In this document: positions 14,354 through 22,824 of the stretch, in pieces
Position numbering within the stretch: the first letter of the stretch is position 1
How the letters are laid out: every line of letters begins with the position of its first letter
Source of the DNA: Streptomyces aculeolatus
Lineage (GTDB): Bacteria > Actinomycetota > Actinomycetes > Streptomycetales > Streptomycetaceae
Direction of reading: 5' to 3'
Assembly: GCF_020400605.1 (NCBI RefSeq)
Contig: NZ_JAINRD010000017.1
Span: 124,001-188,000 of the forward strand
Length of the DNA stretch: 64,000 bases
Translations under genes and position numbers: made by a program
Notes under the pieces: generated by a model
Seen by the model: only the letters and a program-made list of their open reading frames with translations
What the model was told of the DNA's origin: nothing
The model's database searches: none

Positions 14354-15274
14354 TCACAGGCTCAGGTCGCGTACCAGGAGGTCCGCCGCCGCGCAGCAGA
14401 AGAGGATGATGCCGATCACGCCGTTCAGCGTGAAGAACGCCCGGTTCAGCCGGCTCAGGTCGTCGGGGCGCACGATGCTGTGCTCGTACGCGAACACCCC
14501 CGCCACCGCCGCGAGCCCCACCCAGAACAGCGCACCCGCGTCCGTCGCCAGCGCGTACCAGGCGAACAGCGCCATCGTCACGACGTGCGCCGCCCGCGCC
14601 CCGTACAGCGCCCCGGCGATGCCGAAGCGGGCCGGGACCGAGCGGATGCCCTGGGCGCGGTCGGTGTCGACGTCCTGGCAGGCGTAGATCAGGTCGAAGC
14701 CGCCGATCCAGATCCCCACCGCGAGCCCCAGCAGCACCGCGGGCCACGACCACTCCCCCGTGACCGCCAGCCACGCGCCGATCGGGCCGATGGCCTGCGC
14801 GAGACCGAGGATCGCGTGCGGGTACGTCGTGAACCGCTTGCCGTACGGATAGACCACCATCGGCACCGCCGCGACCGGCGCCAGCACCAGGCACAGCGGG
14901 TTCAGCAGCGCCGCGGCGCCGAGGAAGACCGCCAGCGCGATCAGCGCGCCCGTCCACGCCGAGCGGACGGAGACGGCGCCGGTGACCAGCTCGCGGTGGG
15001 CGGTGCGGGGGTTGCGGCCGTCGATCTCGCGGTCGATGATCCGGTTCGCGGCCATCGCGAACGTCCGCAGCGCCACCATCGCGACCGTGACGATCAGCAG
15101 CGTCCCCCACTCGATCGACCCGTCGCCGTCGACCAGCATGGCCGTCAGCGCGGCGATGTACGCGAACGGCAGCGCGAAGATCGAGTGCTCGATCATCACC
15201 AGCCGCAGGAACGCCCGTACCCCGCTGCCCGACCGGGCGGGGCCGGGACCGACGACGCTCCCGGCGGCCGTCAC
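14354..15274 (-). CDS. mqnP: UbiA-family prenyltransferase (menaquinone, MqnP)
   Basis: A 306-residue polytopic membrane enzyme that attaches the polyprenyl chain to the naphthoate ring in futalosine-route menaquinone synthesis. Two Asp-rich motifs that bind Mg-prenyl diphosphate are present: NRIIDREIDGRNPRT and DVDTDRAQGIRS. About eight or nine hydrophobic helices follow the family layout. Start is GTG 15274, overlapping the stop of the UbiD homologue by four bases (GTGA), so translation is coupled. The gene ends 11 bases from the convergent toxin gene. Confidence 0.9.
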   Translation of the reverse strand: MTAAGSVVGPGPARSGSGVRAFLRLVMIEHSIFALPFAYIAALTAMLVDGDGSIEWGTLLIVTVAMVALRTFAMAANRIIDREIDGRNPRTAHRELVTGAVSVRSAWTGALIALAVFLGAAALLNPLCLVLAPVAAVPMVVYPYGKRFTTYPHAILGLAQAIGPIGAWLAVTGEWSWPAVLLGLAVGIWIGGFDLIYACQDVDTDRAQGIRSVPARFGIAGALYGARAAHVVTMALFAWYALATDAGALFWVGLAAVAGVFAYEHSIVRPDDLSRLNRAFFTLNGVIGIILFCCAAADLLVRDLSL

Positions 15275-16716
15275 AGGCCGTACTCCCGCCACCGCGCGTC
15301 GACTTTCGCCGCCGTGTCCGGATCGGAGACGACCATGTCCGGCCAGCCGCGCGCGTAGCCCTCCTCGGGCAGCTTCGCGGTGGCGTCGATACCGGCCTTG
15401 CCGCCCCAGAACTGCTGGTACGAGGCGTGGTCGAGGTGGTCGACCGGGCCCTCGACGACGGACAGGTCGCGGCTGTAGTCGGTGTTGCCCAGCGCCCGCC
15501 AGGCGACTTCCTGGAGGTCGTGGACGTCGCAGTCGGCGTCGACCACGATGATCAGCTTGGTCAGCGACATCATGTGCGCGCCCCAGATCGCGGACATCAC
15601 CTTCTGCGCGTGCTTCGGGTACTTCTTGTCGATCGACACGATCGCGCAGTTGTGGAAGCCGCCCGCCTCCGGCAGGTGGTAGTCCACGATGTCCGGCACG
15701 ATCACCTTCAGCAGCGGCAGGAAGAACCGCTCGGTGGCCCGCCCCAGCGGCCCGTCCTCGGTCGGCGGGCGGCCGACGACGATGGACTGGAGCAGCGGGC
15801 GGCGGCGCATCGTGACGGCGTCGATGGTCAGCGCGGGGAACGGCTCCTGCGGGGTGTAGAAGCCGGTGTGGTCGCCGAACGGGCCCTCGGGCAGCTCCAC
15901 GCCGGGCTCCAGCCAGCCTTCGAGCACCACCTCGGCGTGCGCGGGGACCTGGAGCGGCACCGTCTTGCAGTCGACCATCTCGACGCGCTTGCCGCCGATG
16001 AAGCCGGCGAGCATGTACTCGTCCATGTCGCCGGGCAGCGGCGCGGTCGCCGCGTACGTCACGGCCGGCGGGCAGCCGAAGGCGATGGCCACCGGCAGCT
16101 TCTCGCCGCGGCGGGCGGCCACCTGGTAGTGGTTGCGGCTGTCCTTGTGGATCTGCCAGTGCATGCCGATGGTGCGGCGGTCGTGGCGCTGGAGGCGGTA
16201 GAGGCCGAGGTTGCGGACGCCGGTCTCGGGGTCCTTGGTGTGGGTGAGGCCGAGGTTGTAGAAGGACCCGCCGTCCTGCGGCCAGGTGAAGAGCGCGGGG
16301 ATCGCGTCGAGGTCGACCTCGTCGCCGGTGAGCACGACTTCCTGGACGGGCCCGTCCTTCGCCTTCCGCGGCGGTACGTGCGCCATGGTGCCGAGCTTGC
16401 CGAACGCCTCGCGTACGCCCGTGAAGCCCTGCGGCAGCTCGGGCTTGAGCAGCCCGCCGATGCGCTCGCCGATCTCCGCGTACGACTCGAGGCCGAGGGC
16501 TTTGAGGAGCCGGCGGTCGGTGCCGTAGACGTTCATCGCCAGCGGCATGCCGGAGCCCTTGACGTTCTCGAAGAGCAGGGCGGGGCCGCCGGCCTTGTTG
16601 ACGCGGTCGGTGATCTCGCCGACTTCGAGGTACGGATCGACCTCGGCCTTGATGCGCTTGAGGTCGCCGTCGCGCTCCAGGGCCCGCAGCAGCGAGCGGA
16701 GATCGTCGTAAGCCAT
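15271..16716 (-). CDS. mqnL: UbiD-family decarboxylase (menaquinone, MqnL)
   Basis: A 481-residue prenyl-FMN-dependent decarboxylase. Visible family features: NVYGTDRRLLKALGL, GMHWQIHKDSRNHYQVA (prFMN and metal binding), EVVLEGWLEPGVELPEGPFGDHTGFY containing the catalytic E-x-P-E-G-P-F-G-D-H-T region, and FHNCAIVSIDKKYPKHAQKVM. It acts with UbiX-type MqnM, which supplies its cofactor, and MqnP. ATG 16716 (MAYDDLRSLLRALER) is chosen; the upstream extension is low-complexity. It is the first gene of the mqnL-mqnP operon. Confidence 0.92.
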   Translation of the reverse strand: MAYDDLRSLLRALERDGDLKRIKAEVDPYLEVGEITDRVNKAGGPALLFENVKGSGMPLAMNVYGTDRRLLKALGLESYAEIGERIGGLLKPELPQGFTGVREAFGKLGTMAHVPPRKAKDGPVQEVVLTGDEVDLDAIPALFTWPQDGGSFYNLGLTHTKDPETGVRNLGLYRLQRHDRRTIGMHWQIHKDSRNHYQVAARRGEKLPVAIAFGCPPAVTYAATAPLPGDMDEYMLAGFIGGKRVEMVDCKTVPLQVPAHAEVVLEGWLEPGVELPEGPFGDHTGFYTPQEPFPALTIDAVTMRRRPLLQSIVVGRPPTEDGPLGRATERFFLPLLKVIVPDIVDYHLPEAGGFHNCAIVSIDKKYPKHAQKVMSAIWGAHMMSLTKLIIVVDADCDVHDLQEVAWRALGNTDYSRDLSVVEGPVDHLDHASYQQFWGGKAGIDATAKLPEEGYARGWPDMVVSDPDTAAKVDARWREYGL

Positions 16717-16905
16717 GCGCCCCAGTATCCGCCAGGCGCCGGGCGCGATTCGCGAAGGGGGTGCGGGCGGGGCGCGGGCGGGGTCGTGGGGGCGTTTGCG
16801 CCACGGCTTACCCTGGACGGACCGCGGGGTCCGTACGGGAGCCGCACCGAAACCGGCGCGGGAGGCCGCCGCACCGCCGCGCCACCGCACGTCGAAGGGC
16901 CGCTC

Positions 16906-17343
16906 ATGCTCAGGTATCTACCGTTTCTCCTGGTCCTGGCGGTGTGGATCTATGCGTTCATCGACTGCCTGAACACCCCGGAGAAGGACGTACGGAATCT
17001 GCCCAAGCTGGTCTGGGTGGCGATCATCGTGCTCTTCGGCTCGGTGCTCTTCGGCCCGCTGGCGTGGTTCATCGGCGGCCGGCCGCGGGGCCGCCCGGTG
17101 ATCGCCGGCGAGGGTGCGGGCAGCGGCGGACGCCGCCCGCGCCGCGGCGGGTGGGTGGCGCCCGACGACAACCCGGACTTCCTCCGCTCGCTGGGGGAGG
17201 ACCGGCGCAAGGACGAACCACGGCAGGAGCCGAAGCAGGAGCCGCGGCAGGAGCCGCAGCAGGAGCCGAAGGACGAGCGCGGCCGGGAGCGGGACGAAGA
17301 AGGCCCGGAAGGACGCCAGGGACCCGACGAGGACCGGCGCTGA
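16906..17343 (+). CDS. PLDc_N-domain membrane protein, copy 1
   Basis: A 145-residue protein starting MLRYLPFLLVLAVWIYAFIDCLNT. It has two membrane helices (about 5-20 and 32-58) in the arrangement of the PLDc_N (phospholipase D/cardiolipin synthase N-terminal) domain, but no HKD catalytic motif, so it is not an enzyme by itself. The second half is disordered and highly charged, with repeated QEP and EPK/EPR units, and contains WVAPDDNPDFLRSLG. A paralogue follows 71 bases downstream. Function unknown; a membrane-anchored adaptor is possible. Confidence 0.8.
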   Translation: MLRYLPFLLVLAVWIYAFIDCLNTPEKDVRNLPKLVWVAIIVLFGSVLFGPLAWFIGGRPRGRPVIAGEGAGSGGRRPRRGGWVAPDDNPDFLRSLGEDRRKDEPRQEPKQEPRQEPQQEPKDERGRERDEEGPEGRQGPDEDRR

Positions 17344-17414
17344 GACGTTAACCTGACGCGGAGACGAGTGGGGGCCGAGGCCGTAGCCCCGCGACAATCA
17401 AAGGGGTTTGCCGC

Positions 17415-17837
17415 GTGCTCCGCTACCTGCCGTTCATGGTCCTCCTCGGCATGGTGATCTACGCGCTGATCGACTGCGCGACCACGAAGAAGGAAGACGC
17501 CAAGCACCTCCCCAAGGTCGCGTGGCTCATCCTCATCGTCCTGTTCCCGCTGCTCGGTTCGATCGGCTGGCTGATCGCGGGCCGGAACCGCCGCCGCCCG
17601 CCGGCCGGCGGCGGCAGCGGCACCGGGGGCACCGGGGGCGGGCGGCGCACGACGTGGGTGGCGCCGGACGACAACCCGGAGTTCCTGAAGAAGCTGGGCG
17701 ACGAGAACGCGAAGGGCGCCGAGGGCGACGGGGACGACTCCCGGGACGGCGACGACACCCGGGACCGCGACGCGGACGGCGACGAGGACGAGGGCGACGC
17801 CGACGGCAAGCGGGACGGCGGCCCGCGTCTGAAGTGA
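17415..17837 (+). CDS. PLDc_N-domain membrane protein, copy 2
   Basis: A 140-residue paralogue of the preceding gene, starting at GTG 17415 (MLRYLPFMVLLGMVIYALIDC). It shares the two-helix N-terminal domain and the motif WVAPDDNPEFLKKLG, but its disordered tail is rich in Asp/Gly (DGDD, DRDADGDEDEGDADG) where copy 1 has Gln/Glu/Pro. The tandem arrangement indicates a local duplication followed by tail divergence. No catalytic residues are present. Confidence 0.8.
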   Translation: MLRYLPFMVLLGMVIYALIDCATTKKEDAKHLPKVAWLILIVLFPLLGSIGWLIAGRNRRRPPAGGGSGTGGTGGGRRTTWVAPDDNPEFLKKLGDENAKGAEGDGDDSRDGDDTRDRDADGDEDEGDADGKRDGGPRLK

Positions 17838-17953
17838 CGCGTCTCCGGCAGACAGGTGGAGCGCCGCTCTCCGGTCGCCGCCGCGAACCCCCGCTCTCGG
17901 GTAGCCGCGCGGAGCGCCCGCCCCCGCACCGTGACGCGGCTCACATCCACCCC

Positions 17954-17980
17954 TGTCACGTATCGGCCGGGTGCCCTGTC
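17954..17980 (+). promoter_or_regulatory. Predicted ECF41-type promoter of the oxidoreductase-sigma operon
   Basis: TGTCACG (17954-17960), a 16-base spacer and TGTC (17977-17980) match the ECF41 promoter form TGTCACA-n16-CGTC, recalled from the literature, with one difference in each element. It lies 60 bases ahead of the flavoprotein gene whose partner is an ECF41-type sigma factor, so autoregulation is likely. Confidence 0.55.
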
Positions 17981-18040
17981 CCATGGTCGCTCCCGCACCC
18001 CGCGGGAGCCCCGGACGGAACGCACCACCGGAGGCCCCCG

Positions 18041-19333
18041 ATGACCACCCAGCCCCCCGGCCACCGCATCGTCGTCGTAGGCGCGGGCTACACCGGCATG
18101 TTCGCCGCCGTACGCACCGCACGCCGCACCCGCCGCCTCGGCGCCCGGATCACGCTCGTGAACCCCTCGGCACGGTTCACCGAGCGGCTGCGCATGCACC
18201 AGGTCGCCGCGGGCCGGCGGCTCGCGCACCACCGCATCGCGGACCTGCTCGCCGGCACCGGCGTCGAGTTCGTGCAGGGCCGCGCCGTGGCCATCGACAC
18301 GGAGACGCGGCGGGTGACGGTCGAACGGAGCCCCGCGGACGGCCCCGGCGAGGGGCCGGAGGCGGGTCGCGGGGCCGTCGGCATTCCGTACGACACCCTC
18401 GTCTACGCCCTCGGCAGCAGCACCGACACCACCCGCGTCCCGGGCGCCGACCAGCATGCCGTGACCCTCGACGACCCGCGTGCGGCCCACGAGTTCGGCG
18501 GCCGCCTCGCCGCCCTGGCCGCCGCCGGCGGCCGGCTCGTCGTCAGCGGTGGCGGCCTCACCGGCGTCGAGGCCGCGACCGAACTCGCCGAGCGCCACCC
18601 CGGGCTCGACGTCACGCTCCTCAGCCGCGGCGTGCCCGGCGCGATGATGGGCGACCGGGCGCGCGCCCATCTGGACCGCGCACTGACGCGCCTGGGCGTG
18701 ACGGTACGCACCGGGGCCGACGTCAGGAAGGTGCTGCCCGGCGGCGTCGAACTGGCGGGCGGCCGGCAGTTGCCGTCCGATCTGACGCTGTGGACCGCGG
18801 GCGTGCGGGTGGCTGACCTCGCTGCCCGCGCCGGGATCGAGACGGACGCGCGCGGGCTGGTCGTGGTGGACGACCGGCTGCGGTCGGTCTCGCACCCGGA
18901 GGTGTACGCGATCGGGGACGCGGCGGCCGTACGGCAGGCGTGGGGGCAGGTCCACGGCACGTGCCAGAGCGGGCTCCCCACGGCGCAGCACGTCGCGGAC
19001 GCGATCGCGCGGACGCTGCGGGGGCGGGAGGTGCGGCGGTTCCGGTTCGGGTACTTCCACCAGCCGGTGAGTCTGGGGCGGCGGGACGCGGTGATCCAGT
19101 TCACGTACGCGGACGACGCGCCGCGGCGGTTGTACCTGCGGGGGCGGTGGGCGGTGGCGTACAAGGAACTGGTCAGCTCCAGCCCGCTGGTGATGTACCG
19201 GCTGAGCAGGCGGATGAACGTGACCGCGGTGCTGTCGCGGGGCGGACGGGCCACGCGGGGTGCGGCGGGCGCCGGCGGGCGGGCCGAAACGCCGTTGCCG
19301 CGGGGTCCGAGGGCGGAGAGCATGGGGCGATGA
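18041..19333 (+). CDS. NDH-2-like NAD(P)/FAD-dependent oxidoreductase
   Basis: A 430-residue flavoprotein. FAD-binding Rossmann motif RIVVVGAGYTGMFAA is at the N-terminus, the NAD(P) motif LVVSGGGLTGVEAATELAE is central, and YAIGDAAAV marks the FAD ribityl-binding region. The layout matches type II NADH dehydrogenase/carotenoid-oxidoreductase-like enzymes that pass electrons from NAD(P)H to a quinone or other acceptor. The ATGA overlap with the ECF41-like sigma gene identifies it as the redox target typical of that group. An ECF41-type promoter lies upstream. Substrate unknown. Confidence 0.85.
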   Translation: MTTQPPGHRIVVVGAGYTGMFAAVRTARRTRRLGARITLVNPSARFTERLRMHQVAAGRRLAHHRIADLLAGTGVEFVQGRAVAIDTETRRVTVERSPADGPGEGPEAGRGAVGIPYDTLVYALGSSTDTTRVPGADQHAVTLDDPRAAHEFGGRLAALAAAGGRLVVSGGGLTGVEAATELAERHPGLDVTLLSRGVPGAMMGDRARAHLDRALTRLGVTVRTGADVRKVLPGGVELAGGRQLPSDLTLWTAGVRVADLAARAGIETDARGLVVVDDRLRSVSHPEVYAIGDAAAVRQAWGQVHGTCQSGLPTAQHVADAIARTLRGREVRRFRFGYFHQPVSLGRRDAVIQFTYADDAPRRLYLRGRWAVAYKELVSSSPLVMYRLSRRMNVTAVLSRGGRATRGAAGAGGRAETPLPRGPRAESMGR

Positions 19334-20331
19334 CCGAGAGGGAGCAGGGGCGGGAGGGGAAGCGGGCGCGGGAGCCGGAGGCCGCGACGCCGCCGGGGAC
19401 CGTGCCCCCGGCAGGGGATCCGGCGGGGGGCACGTCCCCCGGGGACCCCTTCTCCGACCACCGCCGGCTCCTCTACGGCACCGCGTACCGCCTCCTCGGC
19501 AGCGTCGCCGACACCGAGGACGTACTCCAGGACGCCTGGCTGGCCTGGCACCGGGCCGACCGCGCCGCCGTCCGCAACCCGCGCGCGTACCTCGTCCGCA
19601 CCGTCACCAACCTCGCGCTCAACCGCCTCACCTCCGCCCGCGCCACCCGCGAGCGCTACGTCGGCCCCTGGCTCCCCGAGCCGCTGCTCACCACGCCCGA
19701 CATCGCCGACGACGCCGAGCTGGCGGACACCGTCTCGACCGCGATGCTCGTCGTGCTGGAGACACTCTCGCCCGTCGAGCGCGCGGTGTTCGTGCTCCGC
19801 GAGGCGTTCGGCTACGCGCACGCCGAGATCGCCGGGTTCCTCGACCGCCCCGAGCCGGCCGTCCGCCAGATCGCCCACCGCGCCCGCGCGCACGTGGACG
19901 CCCGCCGCCCCCGCTTCGACGCCGACGCCGACCGCCGTACCGAGGTCACCACCCGCTTCCTGGCCGCCGCCGCGGGCGGCGACCTCAACGCGGTCATGGA
20001 ACTCCTCGCCCCCGACGTCACCGCCTGGACCGACGGCGGCGGCGTGGTCACCGCCGCCCGCCGCCCGCTGCACGGTGCGGACCACGTGGCCCGCTGGCTC
20101 CTCGGCGTCCTGCGCAAGCCGATCTCCGCGGGCGTACGGCTGCGTTCCGCGACGATCAACGCCGCACCGGGGATCCTCATCGACCAGTCCGGCACGGTGA
20201 TCGGCTCGCTGTCGTACGACCTCACCGACGGCCTCGTACGCCACCTGCACATCCAGCTGAACCCCGCCAAACTCCGCGGCGTGCACGGCCCGGCACCCGG
20301 AGGGCCACCGGCCGGCCGCACGCCGCGGTAG
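19330..20331 (+). CDS. ECF41-type sigma factor (SigJ-like) with SnoaL-like C-terminal domain
   Basis: A 333-residue sigma factor. Region 2 is LLYGTAYRLLGSVADTEDVLQDAWLAW and region 4 is LSPVERAVFVLREAFGYAHAEIAGFL. The C-terminal SnoaL-like domain carries DGGG (about residues 235-238) and ends in NPAKL, close to the DGGGK and NPDKL motifs that modulate activity in ECF41 factors; no separate anti-sigma factor is used. The first about 40 residues are a Gly/Pro-rich extension. It is co-transcribed with the flavoprotein ahead of it, as expected for the group, whose partners are oxidoreductases, epimerases or carboxymuconolactone decarboxylases. Confidence 0.9.
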   Translation: MTEREQGREGKRAREPEAATPPGTVPPAGDPAGGTSPGDPFSDHRRLLYGTAYRLLGSVADTEDVLQDAWLAWHRADRAAVRNPRAYLVRTVTNLALNRLTSARATRERYVGPWLPEPLLTTPDIADDAELADTVSTAMLVVLETLSPVERAVFVLREAFGYAHAEIAGFLDRPEPAVRQIAHRARAHVDARRPRFDADADRRTEVTTRFLAAAAGGDLNAVMELLAPDVTAWTDGGGVVTAARRPLHGADHVARWLLGVLRKPISAGVRLRSATINAAPGILIDQSGTVIGSLSYDLTDGLVRHLHIQLNPAKLRGVHGPAPGGPPAGRTPR

Positions 20332-20373
20332 GCGCGGCACGGGCCGCGGCCCCCGTCGGCCGGTCGTCCGGGC

Positions 20374-20405
20374 TTGCAACCGGTACCCGGGTACGGGCTT
20401 ACCGT
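20374..20405 (+). promoter_or_regulatory. MerR-type promoter with long spacer and palindromic operator
   Basis: TTGCAA (20374-20379) and TACCGT (20400-20405) are separated by 20 bases (19 if TTACCG is the -10). The spacer contains the perfect palindrome GTACCCGGGTAC (20383-20394). A 19-20 bp spacer holding a dyad is the hallmark of MerR-regulated promoters. It precedes the CC-motif protein at 20452. No merR gene is nearby. Confidence 0.5.
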
Positions 20406-20451
20406 CGGAGGTGTCCCCGCCCCGGGGACGCCGACGACGGGAGTGAGCGCC

Positions 20452-20802
20452 ATGAGTGACCTCGCGTGGGTGCCGCAGTCCTGCACGCTGCCCACCGCCG
20501 AGCGGCCCCTGCGGGTCGCCGAGTGGGACGCGCTGTTCGCGGAGGTGCCGGCCGCGGTGTCCCGGCCGGAGCCGCTGCGGCTGCGGCTGGTGCTGGCGGA
20601 CGGGCCGGGGGTCGCGGAGCGGGTGCGGGAGCTGGCGGAGCGGGAGAGCGGGTGCTGCTCGTTCTTCACGTTCACCACGGACCGCGACGGCGATGACGGG
20701 GACGGCACCGGCAGCATGTCGCTGGACATCGCCGTGGACCCCGCGCACGCGGCGGTCCTCGACGCACTCGCCGCCCGGATCGACACCGCGGGGCGCCGGT
20801 GA
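20452..20802 (+). CDS. Hypothetical protein with CCSFF motif, possibly MerR-regulated
   Basis: A 116-residue soluble protein. It begins LAWVPQSCTLPTAERPLR and contains ERESGCCSFFTFTTD with a vicinal Cys pair (about residues 68-74). Proteins of this pattern are often next to heavy-metal-type MerR regulators in actinomycetes, from memory, and the vicinal Cys could bind a thiophilic metal or metalloid. ATG 20452 is preceded by GGGAG; a GTG at 20443 is possible. The upstream MerR-type promoter supports metal or redox control. Function is not established. Confidence 0.65.
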   Translation: MSDLAWVPQSCTLPTAERPLRVAEWDALFAEVPAAVSRPEPLRLRLVLADGPGVAERVRELAERESGCCSFFTFTTDRDGDDGDGTGSMSLDIAVDPAHAAVLDALAARIDTAGRR

Positions 20803-20845
20803 GCGGGGAGCTGCGCAGCGGGCCGACGCGGAGATCGCCGACCCG

Positions 20846-21016
20846 GTGACGATCCGTACGACGCTCGCCGCCGCCGTCGAAGCGGGCTGCGACGACCTCG
20901 CCGCCTGCGCCTCCCACCCGCGCTGCCCCCTGCCCTTCGCCCCCCTCGCCGGGGACGGCGAAGGACCCGCGGAGGACAATGGCCGCCGGCGGACGCGGGC
21001 GGCGGAGGGCGGATGA
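20846..21016 (+). CDS. Small hypothetical protein (doubtful)
   Basis: A possible 56-residue protein from GTG 20846 containing LAAAVEAGCDDLAACASHPRCPLPFAPL, which reads like a genuine small Cys-containing streptomycete protein rather than a shadow frame. It ends overlapping the start of the methyltransferase gene by four bases. The weak start site (GGAG 12 bases upstream) leaves the N-terminus uncertain. Confidence 0.35.
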   Translation: MTIRTTLAAAVEAGCDDLAACASHPRCPLPFAPLAGDGEGPAEDNGRRRTRAAEGG

Positions 21017-21825
21017 TGGGCACGGGTCGGGGGCCGGGCGTTGCGGTGGACGCCTCGGTGGCGCACAACGCACGGGTGTGGAACCACTGGCTCGGCGGCG
21101 GGGACAACTACGCCGTGGACCGGGAGATGGGCGACCACGTGGCGGGCATGTTCCCCGTCATACGCGACGTGGCCCGCGCCGACCGGGAGTTCCTGGGGCG
21201 CGCGGTGCGGTACCTCGCCGGCGAGGCGGGGATACGGCAGTTCCTGGACATCGGCACCGGCCTGCCGACCGCGGAGAACACCCACGAGGTCGCCCAGCAG
21301 GTGGAGCCGGCGGCCCGGATCGTCTACGTCGACAACGACCCCCTCGTCCTCGCCCACGCCCGCGCCCTGCTCACCAGCGCCCGGGAGGGCACCACCGCGT
21401 ACGTCGCCGCCGACGCCCACGACCCGGAGGCGATCCTGCTCGGCGCCAAGCGCACCCTGGACTTCGAGGAGCCGGTGGCGGTCATGATGCTGGGCATCCT
21501 CAACTTCGTCCTCGACACCGACGACGCGCGCCGGGTCGTCCGCCGGCTGATGGACGCCGTACCGCCGGGCAGCTACCTCGCGCTCACGCACCCCACGACG
21601 GAACTGGGCGGCGAGGGCAACGTGGCGGCGATGCGCTTCTGGAACGCGAAGGCCACCCCGCCGATCACCGCCCGCGGCCGCGCGGAGGTGGAGGGGTTCT
21701 TCGACGACCTGGCCCTCCTCCCCCCGGGCCTGGTCTCCTGCACCCGCTGGCACCCGCCCCCGGGCCGCACGGACGACTCCCCGGAGGTCCCGCAGTTCGG
21801 CGCGGTGGCCCGCAAGGTCCGGTAG
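21013..21825 (+). CDS. SAM-dependent methyltransferase, DUF574/Methyltransf_19 family
   Basis: A 270-residue protein of the actinomycete-specific Methyltransf_19 family. Typical features: SVAHNARVWNHWLGGGDNYAVDREMGD near the start, the SAM-binding FLDIGTGLPTAENTHEVAQ, IVYVDNDPLVLAHARALL, and LNFVLDTDDARRVVRRLMDAVPPGSYLALTH. Dozens of paralogues occur per Streptomyces genome and substrates are unknown. Start 21013 follows GGAGGGCGG; the second ATG at 21016 is equally possible. The gene overlaps the small frame ahead of it. Confidence 0.85.
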   Translation: MMGTGRGPGVAVDASVAHNARVWNHWLGGGDNYAVDREMGDHVAGMFPVIRDVARADREFLGRAVRYLAGEAGIRQFLDIGTGLPTAENTHEVAQQVEPAARIVYVDNDPLVLAHARALLTSAREGTTAYVAADAHDPEAILLGAKRTLDFEEPVAVMMLGILNFVLDTDDARRVVRRLMDAVPPGSYLALTHPTTELGGEGNVAAMRFWNAKATPPITARGRAEVEGFFDDLALLPPGLVSCTRWHPPPGRTDDSPEVPQFGAVARKVR

Positions 21826-21925
21826 CCACCCGGTACTTCGGCGCGCGCCGTCCCTCGACGCGCGCGGTCCCTCGGCCCCCGGGCGTACGGAGGCGACCGG
21901 GTCCCACTCCGCGCGGATGCCGAGG

Positions 21926-22720
21926 TCACCCCTCGACCGACGCCCCAGGACCGGCGGCGGGCTGTTCCACGGCCCTGTCGAGATGGGCGATGACCGCCGG
22001 TACGTCGTCGCTCTCCGTGCTCCGGATCAGCTGGAGCGCCGGCTGGACGAGGCCGCCCGGGCGGGCGATCAGGCGGGCGAGTACGGCGGCGCGGATGTCG
22101 AGCCGCTCGATGGTCGCCGCGCGCTCCTCCTCGTTCTGGCCGGCGAGCAGGACGGCGTTGTGCCACGCCTCCTCGCGGGACTGGCGGACGGAGAAGTCGA
22201 GGATCTGCTCGTCCGTACGGGCGCCGATCTCGTCCAGCAGCGACAGCAGCGGCGACAGGGCGCCGACCGAGTCCTCCACGGCCAGGACCACCCGGGCGAG
22301 GATGTCGTTGATCAGGAGGAAGTCGCGCCGGAGCGACTGGATGTCCTCGCCCGGGGAGGTCCGCGCCGCGGCGACGGCGAGGTCGAGGTTGATGTGCGCG
22401 TTCACCCCGAGGATCAGGTGCTGCACGATGATGGTCCGGTCGTCGTCGAGCAGCCCGAACGTCTCGCGCCAGCAGCGCGGCCCGCTCCGGTCGCGGCGCC
22501 ATGCGTCGTACGCGTCGAAGTACCGGTTGCCGAAGAGCGTGTCGAAGCGGTCCATCCGGGCCCCGTCGTCGAACTGCCCGTCGCGGATGGCCTGCCGCAC
22601 CTCGACGGTCACCTGCCGGTACAACGCCGCGAAGTACCCGACCCGGTCACCGTCCCGCCGGGCGTCCCGCACGATCCCGGCCAGCCCGTCCACAACCTCG
22701 TCGATGTTCTCCGCCACCAC
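21926..22720 (-). CDS. DUF5995 family protein
   Basis: A 264-residue helical protein of the DUF5995 family, recognised from YFAALYRQVTVEVRQAIRDGQFDDGARMDRFD and the conserved LGVNAHINLDLAVAAA. Function unknown; the His/Asn/Asp pattern in HxNxD may bind metal, but this is speculation. GTG 22720 is chosen because AGGGAG sits six bases ahead; a TTG at 22726 would be too close to it. There is no signal peptide. The gene is convergent with the methyltransferase to its left. Confidence 0.8.
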   Translation of the reverse strand: MVAENIDEVVDGLAGIVRDARRDGDRVGYFAALYRQVTVEVRQAIRDGQFDDGARMDRFDTLFGNRYFDAYDAWRRDRSGPRCWRETFGLLDDDRTIIVQHLILGVNAHINLDLAVAAARTSPGEDIQSLRRDFLLINDILARVVLAVEDSVGALSPLLSLLDEIGARTDEQILDFSVRQSREEAWHNAVLLAGQNEEERAATIERLDIRAAVLARLIARPGGLVQPALQLIRSTESDDVPAVIAHLDRAVEQPAAGPGASVEG

Positions 22721-22824
22721 ACCCAACTCCCTCTCCGCGGGCCCTCGTCCGGCCGCAACCGTCCTACCACCGCCCGCCGGGGAGGGGACCCGGGACGGAC
22801 CCGCGGGTACGAGCGGCGCGGCGC

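Noticed and set aside
14354..16804. Single 816-codon leftward frame across mqnP and mqnL
   Set aside because: Only its last 306 codons encode MqnP; the rest is a shadow of the UbiD homologue, which is in another frame with the full family signature.
18403..21753. Very long leftward open frame (1116 codons)
   Set aside because: It is antisense to the flavoprotein, sigma, CC-motif and methyltransferase genes, all with clear motifs; long antisense frames are expected at this G+C.
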